A stretch of DNA of 64,000 bases from Promicromonospora umidemergens (GCF_024171995.1 NZ_JAMTCT010000001.1:650827-714826); one strand, 5' to 3'. Shown: positions 41,821 to 50,588, counted from the first letter of the stretch. Notes: generated by a model from the letters alone, not told the origin. Translations and numbers: made by a program.

Positions 41821-43674
41821 TCAGCGGCTCCTTGCCGTGAGGAACTGGCTGGGCCGCAGGGCGCGGGAGACGATCCTGGTGTCGCCGATCCAGCCGTAGA
41901 ACCCCTGCCCGTACCGCTCCGCGGACTGGGTGCCGCCGATGGCGAACGGCTTGCCGAGCGTCGAGATGCCCCGTGACTCCTCGGCGGCGTTACGGACGAT
42001 CTTCGAGCCGTCGACGTACATCGTCGTGTGCCGGCCGTCGTTGACGAGGGCGACGTGCATCCATCGGCCGACCGGGATGGCGTGGCTCCAGGACGTGGGG
42101 TCGGCGTCGCCCGGTACGGGGTAGACGACGAACTGCAGGAACCGTTCGCCCGACAGGTTCAGGCTGCACGTCGGCTCGTCGTCGGACCAGCCGCTGTGCT
42201 TGCCTGCGTCGCCGGCGCGGCCCTCCCAGCTGAGGATGCCCATCCAGGCGTGGTCCCCCTCGAAGGGCTCTGGCAGCTTGAGGAACGTCTCGATCGTGTA
42301 GCCGGACTCGAACGTCGCGCTGTTGACCGGGGCGTCGGGACCGGTCCGCAGCACCGCGCCACGGTCGGGTCCCTTGCCGCCGTCGAACCGCAGGCTCCCA
42401 CGGGCCGGCTGGGCGTCGTGGTGCTCGGCCGACCAGGTCAGCGCCTCCGGGGCGCTGGCGTGCAGGAGCTGGGAGGTGAGGTCGTTGCCGTTGCCGGTGA
42501 GGTCGCGGGCGACAGTGCCCGGCGCGACCGGGGCGCCGTCGGCCCCAGCGGTGGCCAGCCCGGCCTCGTCGAACCGCCAGTACGCGACGGTGCCGCGCGG
42601 CATGACGGCCGATGGCGGGAGCGGTACCGGCAGGAGCGGCGGTGCGAAGGCGGCGAAGCGCTCGTCGAAGTCGATCTCGACGGTGAACCGGTCGACGTCG
42701 CCGCTGAGCTCGACGTGCTCCGACTCCAGGGGTGTCGGGTCCTGCTTCGCCTGCAGCCAGGGCGAGAACGTCTCGACGTCGATCACGCCGCGGTCCAGGT
42801 CGAACGAGTAGTACCGCACCATGCCGGCGCCGCCGTAGTAGCGGTCCTGGTAGTTGGTGATGTGCAGGTGCACGGGGTGGCCGGCGTCGTTGGTCATCGT
42901 CGTGCGGCCGGAGGGCCAGTAGTGCCCGCCGAGCGCGAGGAAGATCTGGTCGTTGCCCCGGATCAGCCGGTCCCAGAGGCGCTGCCCGTTGTCGGAGAGG
43001 CTGGCCTTGCCGTCGCCCTCGGCCCAGACGATGTCGTGGGTGGTCAGGACCGCGGGGAGCGGGTGCTCGTCGAGCACGCCCTTGGCCCACGTGAGCCCGG
43101 CGTCGGACGCCCGCCAGTCCAGCGCCAGGACCAGCCACTCCCGTCCGCCGCCGCGAACCACGTGGTAGCTGTTGTACCCGTCGGGGGAGGAGCCGCCGTA
43201 GGTCTTCATCCGGGAGAACCGCTGCGGCCCGAAGGTGCGCAGGTATGGCGTGTCGCCGCGCTGGTCGTCGCCGCTGACGTCGTGGTTGCCGGCCAGCACG
43301 CTGTACGGCAGCCGGCCGGCGGCGTCGAAGGCGCGGCTCGCCGCGCGCATCTCGGTCACCGTGCCGTGCTCGGTCACGTCGCCCAGGTGGGCCATGAAGA
43401 CGATGTTGTCCCGGGCCTGCTCACGCACGAGGTGGCGCAGCGTGGCGCGCACCGGCTCGGGGTCGGAGCCGCCGTCGTCCAGGAGGTACTGGGTGTCGGG
43501 CAGGACGGCGATCGTGAACCTCGGGTCGGCCGTGTCCGGGTGGCCGCCGTGCGGCGTTGCCGGGGTCGTCGCGGCGGCAGCCGACGGTGCGCTGACCGTC
43601 GCGGAGGCCGCTGACAGGATCGGGACGGCCGCTGCTGCCTGGAGCAGGGACCGGCGGGAGAGCTTGTTTTCCAC
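41821..43674 (-). CDS. Tat-exported metallophosphoesterase with LamG-type domain
   Basis: 617 residues from GTG 43674. The N-terminus has a twin-arginine-like motif (KLSRRSLLQAAAAVPILSAASATVSA). The calcineurin-like phosphoesterase domain (about 55-345) shows the metal motifs DTQYLLDD, AHLGDVTEHG, LAGNHDVSG, LTTHDIVW and a final LGGHYWPSG. A concanavalin-like LamG domain (about 365-610) follows: YWRFDEAG, ESGYTIETFLKLPEPFEGDHAWMGIL, WMHVALVNDGRHTTMYVDGSKI. It probably cleaves extracellular phosphoesters while bound to a glycan surface. Tat export suits a metal enzyme that folds before secretion. Confidence 0.9.
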   Translation of the reverse strand: MENKLSRRSLLQAAAAVPILSAASATVSAPSAAAATTPATPHGGHPDTADPRFTIAVLPDTQYLLDDGGSDPEPVRATLRHLVREQARDNIVFMAHLGDVTEHGTVTEMRAASRAFDAAGRLPYSVLAGNHDVSGDDQRGDTPYLRTFGPQRFSRMKTYGGSSPDGYNSYHVVRGGGREWLVLALDWRASDAGLTWAKGVLDEHPLPAVLTTHDIVWAEGDGKASLSDNGQRLWDRLIRGNDQIFLALGGHYWPSGRTTMTNDAGHPVHLHITNYQDRYYGGAGMVRYYSFDLDRGVIDVETFSPWLQAKQDPTPLESEHVELSGDVDRFTVEIDFDERFAAFAPPLLPVPLPPSAVMPRGTVAYWRFDEAGLATAGADGAPVAPGTVARDLTGNGNDLTSQLLHASAPEALTWSAEHHDAQPARGSLRFDGGKGPDRGAVLRTGPDAPVNSATFESGYTIETFLKLPEPFEGDHAWMGILSWEGRAGDAGKHSGWSDDEPTCSLNLSGERFLQFVVYPVPGDADPTSWSHAIPVGRWMHVALVNDGRHTTMYVDGSKIVRNAAEESRGISTLGKPFAIGGTQSAERYGQGFYGWIGDTRIVSRALRPSQFLTARSR

Positions 43675-43897
43675 CGTCGCATCGTGGCCCGGCCTGCTGG
43701 CGCAGGGGTGACGCGGAGCCGAACGGTGTCTGACCATACGACCACCGACGGGCACCGTACCGACCGGGCGCGGATGCTGTGCGAACCACACCGGACCAGA
43801 TGCTCCGGCAGGCCCCGGCCCCGTCAGCAGGGTTGAGCCGGGTGCAGTGCGTGGTGGCCTCTGTCGGGCGCGTGCTCCGTCTCGCTATCTTTCCGCA

Positions 43898-44473
43898 GTG
43901 ACCGAAGCCGTGGAGTTCGAGGTCTCACGCACCCGCATCCTCCTGATCGGGCTGGTGGCCGGACCCTTGATGACGGCAGCCAGCGTGCTGATCGTGATCG
44001 CCGCCCTCAACCCGACAGCAGTCAGATGGCTGGCACCGATATCACCGCTCCTGTGGCTGTTGTACATGGTCGTGGGTGTGGTCGGTGCGGCATTCTTCGG
44101 CTACGGCACCGTGCTCTGCCTGACCTTCCTGCGGAAGCCTGGTGCCGGCCTGGTCGTCGACACCGAGGGCTTCACCGATACCTCGAGCGGCGTGGCGACC
44201 GGGAGGACCACCTGGGACCAGGTCACCGGATGGCACCTTCACCAGGTTCAGAAGCAGACCAGCCTGTGCGTGGTGGTGAAGGACCCCGAGCCGGTGCTCG
44301 CGGCGATGAGACCGGTCGCGCGACTCATGTCCCGGGGCAACATCAAGCTCGTCGGGACGCCCGTGTGCATCGGGCTGACCGGCTTGCGTGGTGGTCCCGA
44401 ACCCGTCATCGCCGCGTTCGAGCAGTACTACGACCGATGGGCACGTCGGGCCGCCGGCGCCGAGGAGGCCTGA
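43898..44473 (+). CDS. STM3941-family membrane protein
   Basis: 191 residues from GTG 43898. Two N-terminal membrane helices (ILLIGLVAGPLMTAASVLIVIAAL and LLYMVVGVVGAAFFGYGTVLCLTFL) precede a cytoplasmic PH-like domain (GLVVDTEGFTDTSSGVATGRTTWDQVTGWHLHQVQKQTSLCVVVKDPEP, then PVCIGLTGLRGGPEPVIAAFEQYYDRW). This layout is that of the STM3941 family, of unknown function. TATCTT lies 6 bases before the GTG without a ribosome site, so a leaderless transcript is likely. Confidence 0.8.
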   Translation: MTEAVEFEVSRTRILLIGLVAGPLMTAASVLIVIAALNPTAVRWLAPISPLLWLLYMVVGVVGAAFFGYGTVLCLTFLRKPGAGLVVDTEGFTDTSSGVATGRTTWDQVTGWHLHQVQKQTSLCVVVKDPEPVLAAMRPVARLMSRGNIKLVGTPVCIGLTGLRGGPEPVIAAFEQYYDRWARRAAGAEEA

Positions 44474-44517
44474 GGTTCGGACTCGGGGTTCGGACTCGGC
44501 CTGCCAGACTGCCCGAC

Positions 44518-45471
44518 ATGTCCGCGCCCGCGTTGCTGCTCCCGTCGCCCGTCGAGGCGCTCGACGACGAACGTCTCGACGCGGCAGGCGTGCGGGTGCT
44601 GCTCAAGCGGGACGACCTGATCCATCCGGAGCTGCCGGGCAACAAGTGGCGCAAGCTGAAGTACAACCTGGAAGCAGCCGAGGCTGCCGGGGCTGCGCGG
44701 CTGCTGACGTTCGGCGGCGCGTACTCCAACCACATCCGGGCGGTGGCCGCCGCGGGAGCGCTGTTCGGGTTCGAGACGATCGGTGTGATCCGGGGCGAGG
44801 CGTACGACCCGCTGAACCCGTCGCTGCAGTTCGCGGTCGACCACGGCATGCGGCTGGCGTACCTGGACCGCCAGACGTACCGGCGCAAGACCGGCCCCGA
44901 CGTGCTCGAGCGCCTCGGTGCAGAGCACGGCGACTTCTACCTGGTGCCAGAGGGCGGCAGCAATGCCCTGGCCGTGCGCGGGTGTGCGGAGCTGGTCGGT
45001 GAGATCGACGAGGACTTCGACGTCGTCTGCTGCGGCGTCGGCACCGGCGGGACGCTTGCCGGAATCGCGGCCGGGCTCGCGTCTGGCCGCGAGCCCGGCA
45101 GCGAGCCCGGCCGCGAGCCCGGGCAGCTGGCGATCGGTTTCTCCTCGCTGAAGGGCGGGGACTTCCTGTCCGACGACGTCGCCGCGCTCCAGCGGGCCGC
45201 TCTCGGCGAGGTGACCGAGAACTGGGAGATCGAGACCGGCTACCACTTCGGCGGGTACGCCAGAGTGAAGCCCGAGCTGACCCAGTTCGTCGACGACTTC
45301 CAGGCCCGTCACGGCGTGCGCCTGGACCGGGTGTACGTGGCCAAGATGATGTACGGCGTCTACGACCTCGTCGCCAGGGGGCGGTTTCCCGCCGGGACGA
45401 GGATCGTGGCGGTGATCACCGGCCCCGACTTCGCGTCGCGGCCGCGTTGGTCGTCGGACGAGGCGGGTTGA
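44518..45471 (+). CDS. PLP-dependent D-cysteine desulfhydrase / ACC deaminase-like enzyme
   Basis: 317 residues. Fold-type II PLP enzyme: VLLKRDDLIHPELPGNKWRKLKYNL with the PLP Lys in GNKWRKLKY, FGGAYSNHIRAVAAAG (phosphate/substrate loop), EGGSNALAVRGC and CCGVGTGGTLAGIAAG. ACC deaminase opens cyclopropane amino acid; the close relative removes H2S from D-cysteine. These cannot be separated reliably by eye, and D-cysteine desulfhydrase-like is the more common assignment. A 12-bp repeat (45091-45126) inserts REPGSEPGREPG into the loop after the Gly-rich motif. The start is close to a CAGACT element, possibly leaderless. Confidence 0.87.
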   Translation: MSAPALLLPSPVEALDDERLDAAGVRVLLKRDDLIHPELPGNKWRKLKYNLEAAEAAGAARLLTFGGAYSNHIRAVAAAGALFGFETIGVIRGEAYDPLNPSLQFAVDHGMRLAYLDRQTYRRKTGPDVLERLGAEHGDFYLVPEGGSNALAVRGCAELVGEIDEDFDVVCCGVGTGGTLAGIAAGLASGREPGSEPGREPGQLAIGFSSLKGGDFLSDDVAALQRAALGEVTENWEIETGYHFGGYARVKPELTQFVDDFQARHGVRLDRVYVAKMMYGVYDLVARGRFPAGTRIVAVITGPDFASRPRWSSDEAG

Positions 45472-45488
45472 CCTCGACGGCGCTGGAG

Positions 45489-45738
45489 CGGTGCCGAGCC
45501 GCAAGTTGCTGGCCTTCGTGGGCGGTCGGCGGTGCCGAGCCGCAAGTTGGTTGTCAATCCGGCTGCTCAGCCGCAACATATGGGTCCATCAGGGGGCTGA
45601 TCGACGTGCAACCTTCGGCTCGGCGACTCGGAGACGATCAACTTGCGGTTCGGCGCCGCAGATGACCTCCAACTTGCGGTTCGGCGCGCCAGCCGGCTCG
45701 CCGTGACGATTAGCTTGCGGTTCGGCGCGCCAGCCGGG
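45489..45738. repeat. Cluster of ~20-bp extragenic repeats in both orientations
   Basis: Core GCCGAGCCGCAAGTTG in direct orientation at 45489-45508 and 45530-45549, a partial copy at 45569-45577, then inverted copies CAACTTGCGGTTCGGCG at 45639-45657 and 45670-45687, a degenerate one at 45609-45627, and one at 45711-45728. The last two share a longer 3' flank GCGCCAGCCGG. Opposed copies could fold into long stems. The cluster fills the 279-bp gap between the desulfhydrase and IclR genes and has no convincing gene. Confidence 0.75.
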
Positions 45739-45750
45739 TGAACAGGATCC

Positions 45751-46554
45751 TCAGCGCACCATGCTGTTGCCGTGCACGGCCGCCAGCCGCGCCTTCACGC
45801 TGAGCAGGGTCTCGATGATGAGGTCCTCGCGCCCGTCGCCGAGCCGGCTGATCGGTACCGCGATGCTCATCGCGTCCACGGCGTCGTGGCTCAACGGGAG
45901 CGCGACGCCGAAGCAGCGCACGCCCATGCAGGACTCCTCGCTCTCGGTGGCGTAGCCCTGGTGGGCCGCGCGGTCGATGATCTCGAGCACGGCGTCCTTG
46001 TCGGTGGTCGTGCGCGGTGTGATCGCGGAGATCGACTCGGGCACCAGGTCGCCGCGAGCCTCGGCCGGCATCTCGGCGAGCAGGGCACGCCCCAACGAGG
46101 TGGCGTACGCAGGGAGCCGGCGCCCGACGGCGGAGTGCATGCGCAGCGGGTGCACCGACTCGCGCTTGGCCGTGTAGATGACGTCGGCGCCGTCGAGGCG
46201 TCCGAGGTGGACCGTCTCCTGCGTGGCGGCGGCCACCTCGTCGAGCACGGACGTGGCACGCGCCAGCGCCGGGTCGCCGTCGAGGTAGGCCGAGCTCACG
46301 ACGAGGGAGTGGATGCCGAGCTGGTAGACGCTGCCTGTCGGGTCGGTCTGCAGCCAGCCCCGGTCGGTCATGGTCCGCAGCAGCGCGTGCAGGCTGCTCT
46401 TGGGGATGCTGAGGCGCGTCGAGAGCTGCAGCTGGGTTCCAGGGCCGTTGGCCGCGATGTCGTCCAGCAGGTCCAGTGCACGGGCCGCTGACTTGACCGG
46501 TCCGGCGTCGTTGGTGCCGGTCGTCTCACTCTGGAGCTCCCTCTGAAGCTGCAT
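45751..46554 (-). CDS. IclR-family regulator of the kdu operon (KdgR-like)
   Basis: 267 residues from ATG 46554 with GAGGAG upstream. An N-terminal winged helix (AARALDLLDDIAANGPGTQLQLSTRLSIPKSSLHALLRTM) is followed by the IclR ligand domain (VHLGRLDGADVIYTAKRESVHPLRMHSAVGRRLPAYATSLGRALLAEM, then CMGVRCFGVALPLSHDAVDAMSIAVPISRL). It is transcribed divergently from kduI. The E. coli/Erwinia regulator of this pathway, KdgR, is also IclR-type and senses 2-keto-3-deoxygluconate, so the same ligand is likely here. Confidence 0.92.
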   Translation of the reverse strand: MQLQRELQSETTGTNDAGPVKSAARALDLLDDIAANGPGTQLQLSTRLSIPKSSLHALLRTMTDRGWLQTDPTGSVYQLGIHSLVVSSAYLDGDPALARATSVLDEVAAATQETVHLGRLDGADVIYTAKRESVHPLRMHSAVGRRLPAYATSLGRALLAEMPAEARGDLVPESISAITPRTTTDKDAVLEIIDRAAHQGYATESEESCMGVRCFGVALPLSHDAVDAMSIAVPISRLGDGREDLIIETLLSVKARLAAVHGNSMVR

Positions 46555-46651
46555 GAACGCTCTCCTCTGGTCCTTCTGCGGGGCACCGGGACCGCCCCGG
46601 GGGTGATTCACCCTACCCCCGAGTTCGCATACGTGGACATGTTTCGACCCC

Positions 46652-46711
46652 TTGACCAGTGAGCGGGATCACGTCTATCGTCAGGCAAGTTCACATAGAC
46701 GAACACAGTTC
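46652..46711 (+). promoter_or_regulatory. kduI promoter with overlapping inverted GTTC/GAAC boxes
   Basis: TTGACC (46652-46657), 16 bases, TCTATC (46674-46679) form a candidate promoter. Just downstream GTTC-N8-GAAC (46689-46704) and GAAC-ACA-GTTC (46701-46711) overlap, and AGTTCRCA recurs three times across the intergenic region (46621, 46688, 46707). These are likely IclR binding sites that block transcription start. Confidence 0.6.
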
Positions 46712-46729
46712 ACAGACCGAGGGTGATTC

Positions 46730-47548
46730 ATGATCCAGGTTCGATACTCGACATCTCCGTCCAGCGCGGAGACGGCTACTACTGCGGACCTGCGGGAGAA
46801 CTTCCTCGTCCCAGACCTGTTCGTCAGCGGTGAGGTCCGGGGCACGTATACGCACGAGGACCGGATGGTGGTCGGCGGGGCCGTTCCCGGTACCGCCGAG
46901 CTCGGGCTGCCGGCCTGGGCCGAGGTGCTGGGCACCGAGGCCCACCTCGAGCGTCGCGAGCTCGGCGTCATCAACGTCGGCGCCGCCGGCCACGTCGTCG
47001 TCGACGGCGAGAAGTTCGAGCTCGAGCACCTCGACGGCCTCTTCGCGGGCCGGGGGAGCGAGGTGTCCTTCGGCGGCACCGACGCCGCGTTCTACTTCGT
47101 GTCCGCCCCGGCGCACGCGACGTACCCGACCCGGCTGCTCAGCCACAGCGAGGTGGAGCCGGTCGCGCTCGGCTCGGCCGAGGCGGCCAACGAGCGCAAC
47201 CTCTTCCGCTACGTCTGGGGCCAGGACGTGGAGTCCTCCGTGCTCCAGCTCGGCGTGACCGTCGTGGCCGGCGGTTCGGTCTGGAACACCTTCCCGCCGC
47301 ACCTGCACGCCCGCCGCACCGAGATCTACTGCTACGTCGACCTCGACGAGCAGGACCGCGTCTTCCACTTCATGGGCGAGCCCGGCGCCACCCGCCACCT
47401 CGTCCTCAAGAACCGGGAGGCCGTCATCTCCCCGCCGTGGTCGATCCACGCCGGGTCCGGCACCGGGTCGTACGCCTTCATCTGGGCGATGGCCGGCGAG
47501 AACAACGCCTACACCGACCTGAGCCCCGTGGCCGTGGAGGACCTGTGA
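46730..47548 (+). CDS. kduI: 5-dehydro-4-deoxy-D-glucuronate isomerase
   Basis: 272 residues, family-typical length. Cupin enzyme with the zinc motif NTFPPHLHARRTEIYCYVDL (His-x-His-x5-Glu) and a later His in SPPWSIHAGSGTGSYAFIWAMAGEN; the N-terminal LRENFLVPDLFVSGEVRGTYTHEDRMVVGGAVP is characteristic of KduI. It converts 5-keto-4-deoxyuronate, from unsaturated uronates, into 2,5-diketo-3-deoxygluconate. First gene of the operon; its stop overlaps the kduD GTG. Confidence 0.95.
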   Translation: MIQVRYSTSPSSAETATTADLRENFLVPDLFVSGEVRGTYTHEDRMVVGGAVPGTAELGLPAWAEVLGTEAHLERRELGVINVGAAGHVVVDGEKFELEHLDGLFAGRGSEVSFGGTDAAFYFVSAPAHATYPTRLLSHSEVEPVALGSAEAANERNLFRYVWGQDVESSVLQLGVTVVAGGSVWNTFPPHLHARRTEIYCYVDLDEQDRVFHFMGEPGATRHLVLKNREAVISPPWSIHAGSGTGSYAFIWAMAGENNAYTDLSPVAVEDL

Positions 47549-48342
47549 CCACCACCACCGGGACGGTCACCGATCCCAGCACCGACGCACGCTCGCCGTT
47601 CGACCTGCACGGCAGGTGCGCGGCGGTGACCGGTGCGGGGCGCGGCCTCGGCCAGGCGATCGCGCTCGGCCTCGCCCGGTCGGGGGCGGACGTCGTCCTG
47701 CTCGGCCGGCCGGGCAACCAGGAGGCCACCCGCGACCTCGTCGCCGACCTCGGTGCCAAGGTCGACGTCGTCGACCTCGACGTGAGCGATCTCGACGCGG
47801 TCGAGCAGGTCAGCGCCGAGCTGAACGGCTCGCGTCAGATCGACGTCGTGATCAACAACGCAGGGATCATCGACCGCGCGGACTCCGTCGCCGTCGGCCG
47901 TGACTCCTGGCAGCGGGTGCTCGACGTCAACCTCAACGGGCTCTTCTTCCTCACCCAGCAGCTCGGTCGGCCGATGGTCGAACGCGGCCACGGCAAGATC
48001 GTCAGCATCGCCAGCCTGCTGTCCTTCCAGGGCGGCCTGCGCGTGGTGTCGTACGCCGCCAGCAAGCACGGCGTCGCCGGCATGACCAAGGCGCTGGCCA
48101 ACGAGTGGGGGCCCCACGGCGTCCAGGTCAACGCCATCGCACCGGGTTACATGGTCACCGACAACACCACCGCGCTCCGCGCCGACGCGGACCGCTCGCG
48201 CTCCATCCTCGAACGCATCCCGGCCGGCCGCTGGGGTACCGCCGAGGACATCGCCGGGGCGGCAGTGTTCCTCAGCTCCGCCGCCGCCGACTACGTCAAC
48301 GGTCACGTGCTGGCCGTCGACGGCGGCTGGATGGCCCGCTGA
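47545..48342 (+). CDS. kduD: 2-dehydro-3-deoxy-D-gluconate 5-dehydrogenase
   Basis: 265 residues from GTG 47545, overlapping the kduI stop by 4 bp. Classical SDR with FDLHGRCAAVTGAGRGLGQAIALGLARSGADVVLLGR, NNAGIIDRADSV, Ser in SIASLLSFQGG and YAASKHGVAGMTKALANEWG, and the C-terminal APGYMVTDNTTALRAD substrate loop typical of KduD. It reduces 2,5-diketo-3-deoxygluconate to 2-keto-3-deoxygluconate with NADH. The kinase and aldolase for the next steps are not in this window. Confidence 0.93.
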   Translation: MTTTTGTVTDPSTDARSPFDLHGRCAAVTGAGRGLGQAIALGLARSGADVVLLGRPGNQEATRDLVADLGAKVDVVDLDVSDLDAVEQVSAELNGSRQIDVVINNAGIIDRADSVAVGRDSWQRVLDVNLNGLFFLTQQLGRPMVERGHGKIVSIASLLSFQGGLRVVSYAASKHGVAGMTKALANEWGPHGVQVNAIAPGYMVTDNTTALRADADRSRSILERIPAGRWGTAEDIAGAAVFLSSAAADYVNGHVLAVDGGWMAR

Positions 48343-48423
48343 CACCGTCCCTCTCACGACAGTCCCACCGCCGCGCTGCGGCACAGAACCACATGGCATC
48401 GAACGAAAATCGAGGAAACGACA

Positions 48424-49536
48424 ATGAAGTTCACCTCTCGACACTCTGCCGCTCGACACTCTGCCGCTCGAAACACGGCCGCCGTCATCGGCGTCGCCCT
48501 CGCGGCCGCAACACTCACGGGCTGCACCGAGACGGCCGCCGGGGGCGACGACGCCGCCGCGGCCGGCGCGTGCGAGCCAGCTGACGTCACCCTGGTGGGC
48601 CAGGTGCGCACCGAGTCCAACCCCTACGAGGCCTCGTGGCTGGACGGCGGCGACGCCTTCGCCGAGCAGGTCGGCCTCACCCAGGAGCGGCTCACCTACG
48701 ACAGTGACTCGACGCGTCAGCAGGAGCAGATCAGCCAGCTGCTCGCCGGCGACACCGAGTGCCTGGTCATGAACATCCTGCCCAACGGCGACTCCGACAC
48801 CCCGCCCATCGTGGAGGGCGCGGAGGCGGCGGGCGCCTACCTCGTCACTCAGTGGAACAAGCCGGCCGACCTCGACGTCACCGACTACGACTCCTGGCTG
48901 TCCCACATCACCTACGACGGCGTGGAGTCAGGCAAGCAGATCGGCGACGCGCTGGCCGAGGCGATCGGCGGCTCGGGCGGCGTCGTCGCCCTGCAGGGCG
49001 TCCTGGACACCGCCGCCGCCAAGGACCGCTTCGTCGGGCTCGAGGAGTCGCTGGCGGCCAACCCGGACGTCGAGCTGCTCGACGACCAGACCGCCAACTT
49101 CTCCCGCGCGGAGGCGCTGGAGGTGACCAAGACGCTCCTCACCAAGCACGGCGAGGACATCAAGGGCATCTGGGCTGCCAACGACGACATGGCGCTCGGT
49201 GCGCTCGAGGCGCTGCAGCAGGCGGGCCGCGACGACGTGGCGGTGGTCGGCATCGACGCAGTGCCCGACGCGCTCACCGCGATCCAGGACGGCACCATGA
49301 CGGCCACCGTCTCCAGCGACGGGCCCTGGCAGGGTGGCATCGGCCTGGCCATCGGCTACTGCGTGGCCACGGGGGAGCTCGCCGTCGAGGACATCGCCGA
49401 CGAGGACCGCGCCTGGTTCGCCGAGCAGTTCCTCATCGAGCAGGACAACGTCGCCGACTTCGTCTCCCCGGAGACCAGCGAGGCCGACTTCGCCTGCGAC
49501 AGCCTCTTCAGCCGTTCGCAGGGCTCGATGTCGTGA
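48424..49536 (+). CDS. Sugar ABC transporter substrate-binding lipoprotein (RbsB-like)
   Basis: 370 residues with GAGGAAA upstream. The lipoprotein signal ends in TLTGC; the coding start holds a short repeat giving SRHSAARHSAARNTAA. The mature protein is a type I (peripla_BP_4) sugar-binding fold: GGSGGVVALQGVLDTAAAKDRFVGLEESLAANPDVELLDDQTANFSRAEALEVTKTLL and IKGIWAANDDMALGALEALQQAGRDDVAVVGIDAVPDALTAI. It feeds the CUT2 importer encoded next. By operon context the ligand is probably a uronate or related sugar acid. Confidence 0.92.
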   Translation: MKFTSRHSAARHSAARNTAAVIGVALAAATLTGCTETAAGGDDAAAAGACEPADVTLVGQVRTESNPYEASWLDGGDAFAEQVGLTQERLTYDSDSTRQQEQISQLLAGDTECLVMNILPNGDSDTPPIVEGAEAAGAYLVTQWNKPADLDVTDYDSWLSHITYDGVESGKQIGDALAEAIGGSGGVVALQGVLDTAAAKDRFVGLEESLAANPDVELLDDQTANFSRAEALEVTKTLLTKHGEDIKGIWAANDDMALGALEALQQAGRDDVAVVGIDAVPDALTAIQDGTMTATVSSDGPWQGGIGLAIGYCVATGELAVEDIADEDRAWFAEQFLIEQDNVADFVSPETSEADFACDSLFSRSQGSMS

Positions 49537-49538
49537 CC

Positions 49539-50588
49539 ATGACGTCCCCCACCGAAGCCGGCAGAGGGGCCGGCAGAGCTACCGGCACAGAAGCAGACGG
49601 CGACGTCGTGCCTGCGCAGCGCCCCCGGCCTCGGCGGGGGGTGTCGCTGAGGGACGCCGGTCCGCCGATCGCCCTGGTCGTCATCTTCGGCGTCTTCGCG
49701 GTCCTCAGCCCCGACTTCCGGACGGTCTCGAACGTGCAGAACGTCCTGGACGCCGCGGCGGTCCTCGCGGTCGTGACCTGCGGCATCAGCTTCGTGCTGA
49801 TGATGGGGTCGATCGACCTGTCCTCCCCGGGGATCATGGGGGCGTCCGCGATCACGGTCGCCCTCCTGGTCGCCAACAACCGCAACGACAACGACCTCGG
49901 GGTCCTCGGAGTCGTCGTCGCCGTCCTCCTCGCGGCAGGGCTCGGCTGCCTGAGCGGGCTCGCCCTGGTCGTGCTGAAGGTGCCGTCGTTCATGACCACC
50001 CTCGGCATCTCCGCCGTGGGTCTTGGCGTGGCCACCCTCATGTTCGCGGGGGTGCAGCCCAACGTCTCGGACACGATGCTGCAGGGCTGGGCGGTCGAGC
50101 GGTTCCTCGGTCTGGCCTACCTGACCTGGATCGCGCTCGCCTGCGTGCTCGTGGGCTGGCTGGTGCAGCGATACTCGCGCCTGGGCCGGTACGCCTTCGC
50201 GATCGGCGGCGCCGAGGAGGTGCTGGCGCTCTCCGGGGTGAAGGTCGCGCCCTACAAGGTGGCGGTCTTCACGATGGCGGGTGCGTTCTACGGTCTCGCC
50301 GGCGTGATGGTCACCAGCCAGCTCGGCGCCGGCCTCGTCCAGGCGGGCAGGGGCTACGACTTCTCCGCCATCACGGCCGCCGTCGTCGGCGGCACGCTGC
50401 TCATCGGCGGCCGCGGCGGCATCCTCCACTCCACGGTCGGAGTCCTGCTCGTGACGGTCCTCACCAACGGCCTCGTCCAGGTCGGGGTGAGCCCCTACTG
50501 GCAGGGCGGGGTCCAGGGCCTCATCGTCGTCGCGGCCGTAGCGGCCGCCGTCATCCCACAGCGTCGTAGGAACCAGGTGACCAAATGA
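49539..50588 (+). CDS. Sugar ABC transporter permease (RbsC-like)
   Basis: 349 residues from ATG 49539; a GTG at 49533 overlapping the previous stop is also possible. CUT2 permease with about ten membrane helices and the motifs GIMGASAI, VPSFMTTLGISAVGLGVATL and YAFAIGGAEEVLALSGVKVAPYK plus GGTLLIGGRGGILHSTVGV. A ~45-residue charged N-terminal extension precedes the first helix. It overlaps the ATPase gene by 4 bp. Confidence 0.92.
   Translation: MTSPTEAGRGAGRATGTEADGDVVPAQRPRPRRGVSLRDAGPPIALVVIFGVFAVLSPDFRTVSNVQNVLDAAAVLAVVTCGISFVLMMGSIDLSSPGIMGASAITVALLVANNRNDNDLGVLGVVVAVLLAAGLGCLSGLALVVLKVPSFMTTLGISAVGLGVATLMFAGVQPNVSDTMLQGWAVERFLGLAYLTWIALACVLVGWLVQRYSRLGRYAFAIGGAEEVLALSGVKVAPYKVAVFTMAGAFYGLAGVMVTSQLGAGLVQAGRGYDFSAITAAVVGGTLLIGGRGGILHSTVGVLLVTVLTNGLVQVGVSPYWQGGVQGLIVVAAVAAAVIPQRRRNQVTK

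Noticed and set aside
45489-45738. CRISPR-like array
   Set aside because: Copies occur in both orientations with unequal spacers and no cas genes are present.
46730-48342. A complete uronate pathway in the window
   Set aside because: Only kduI and kduD are present; no polysaccharide lyase, KDG kinase or KDPG aldolase is visible.
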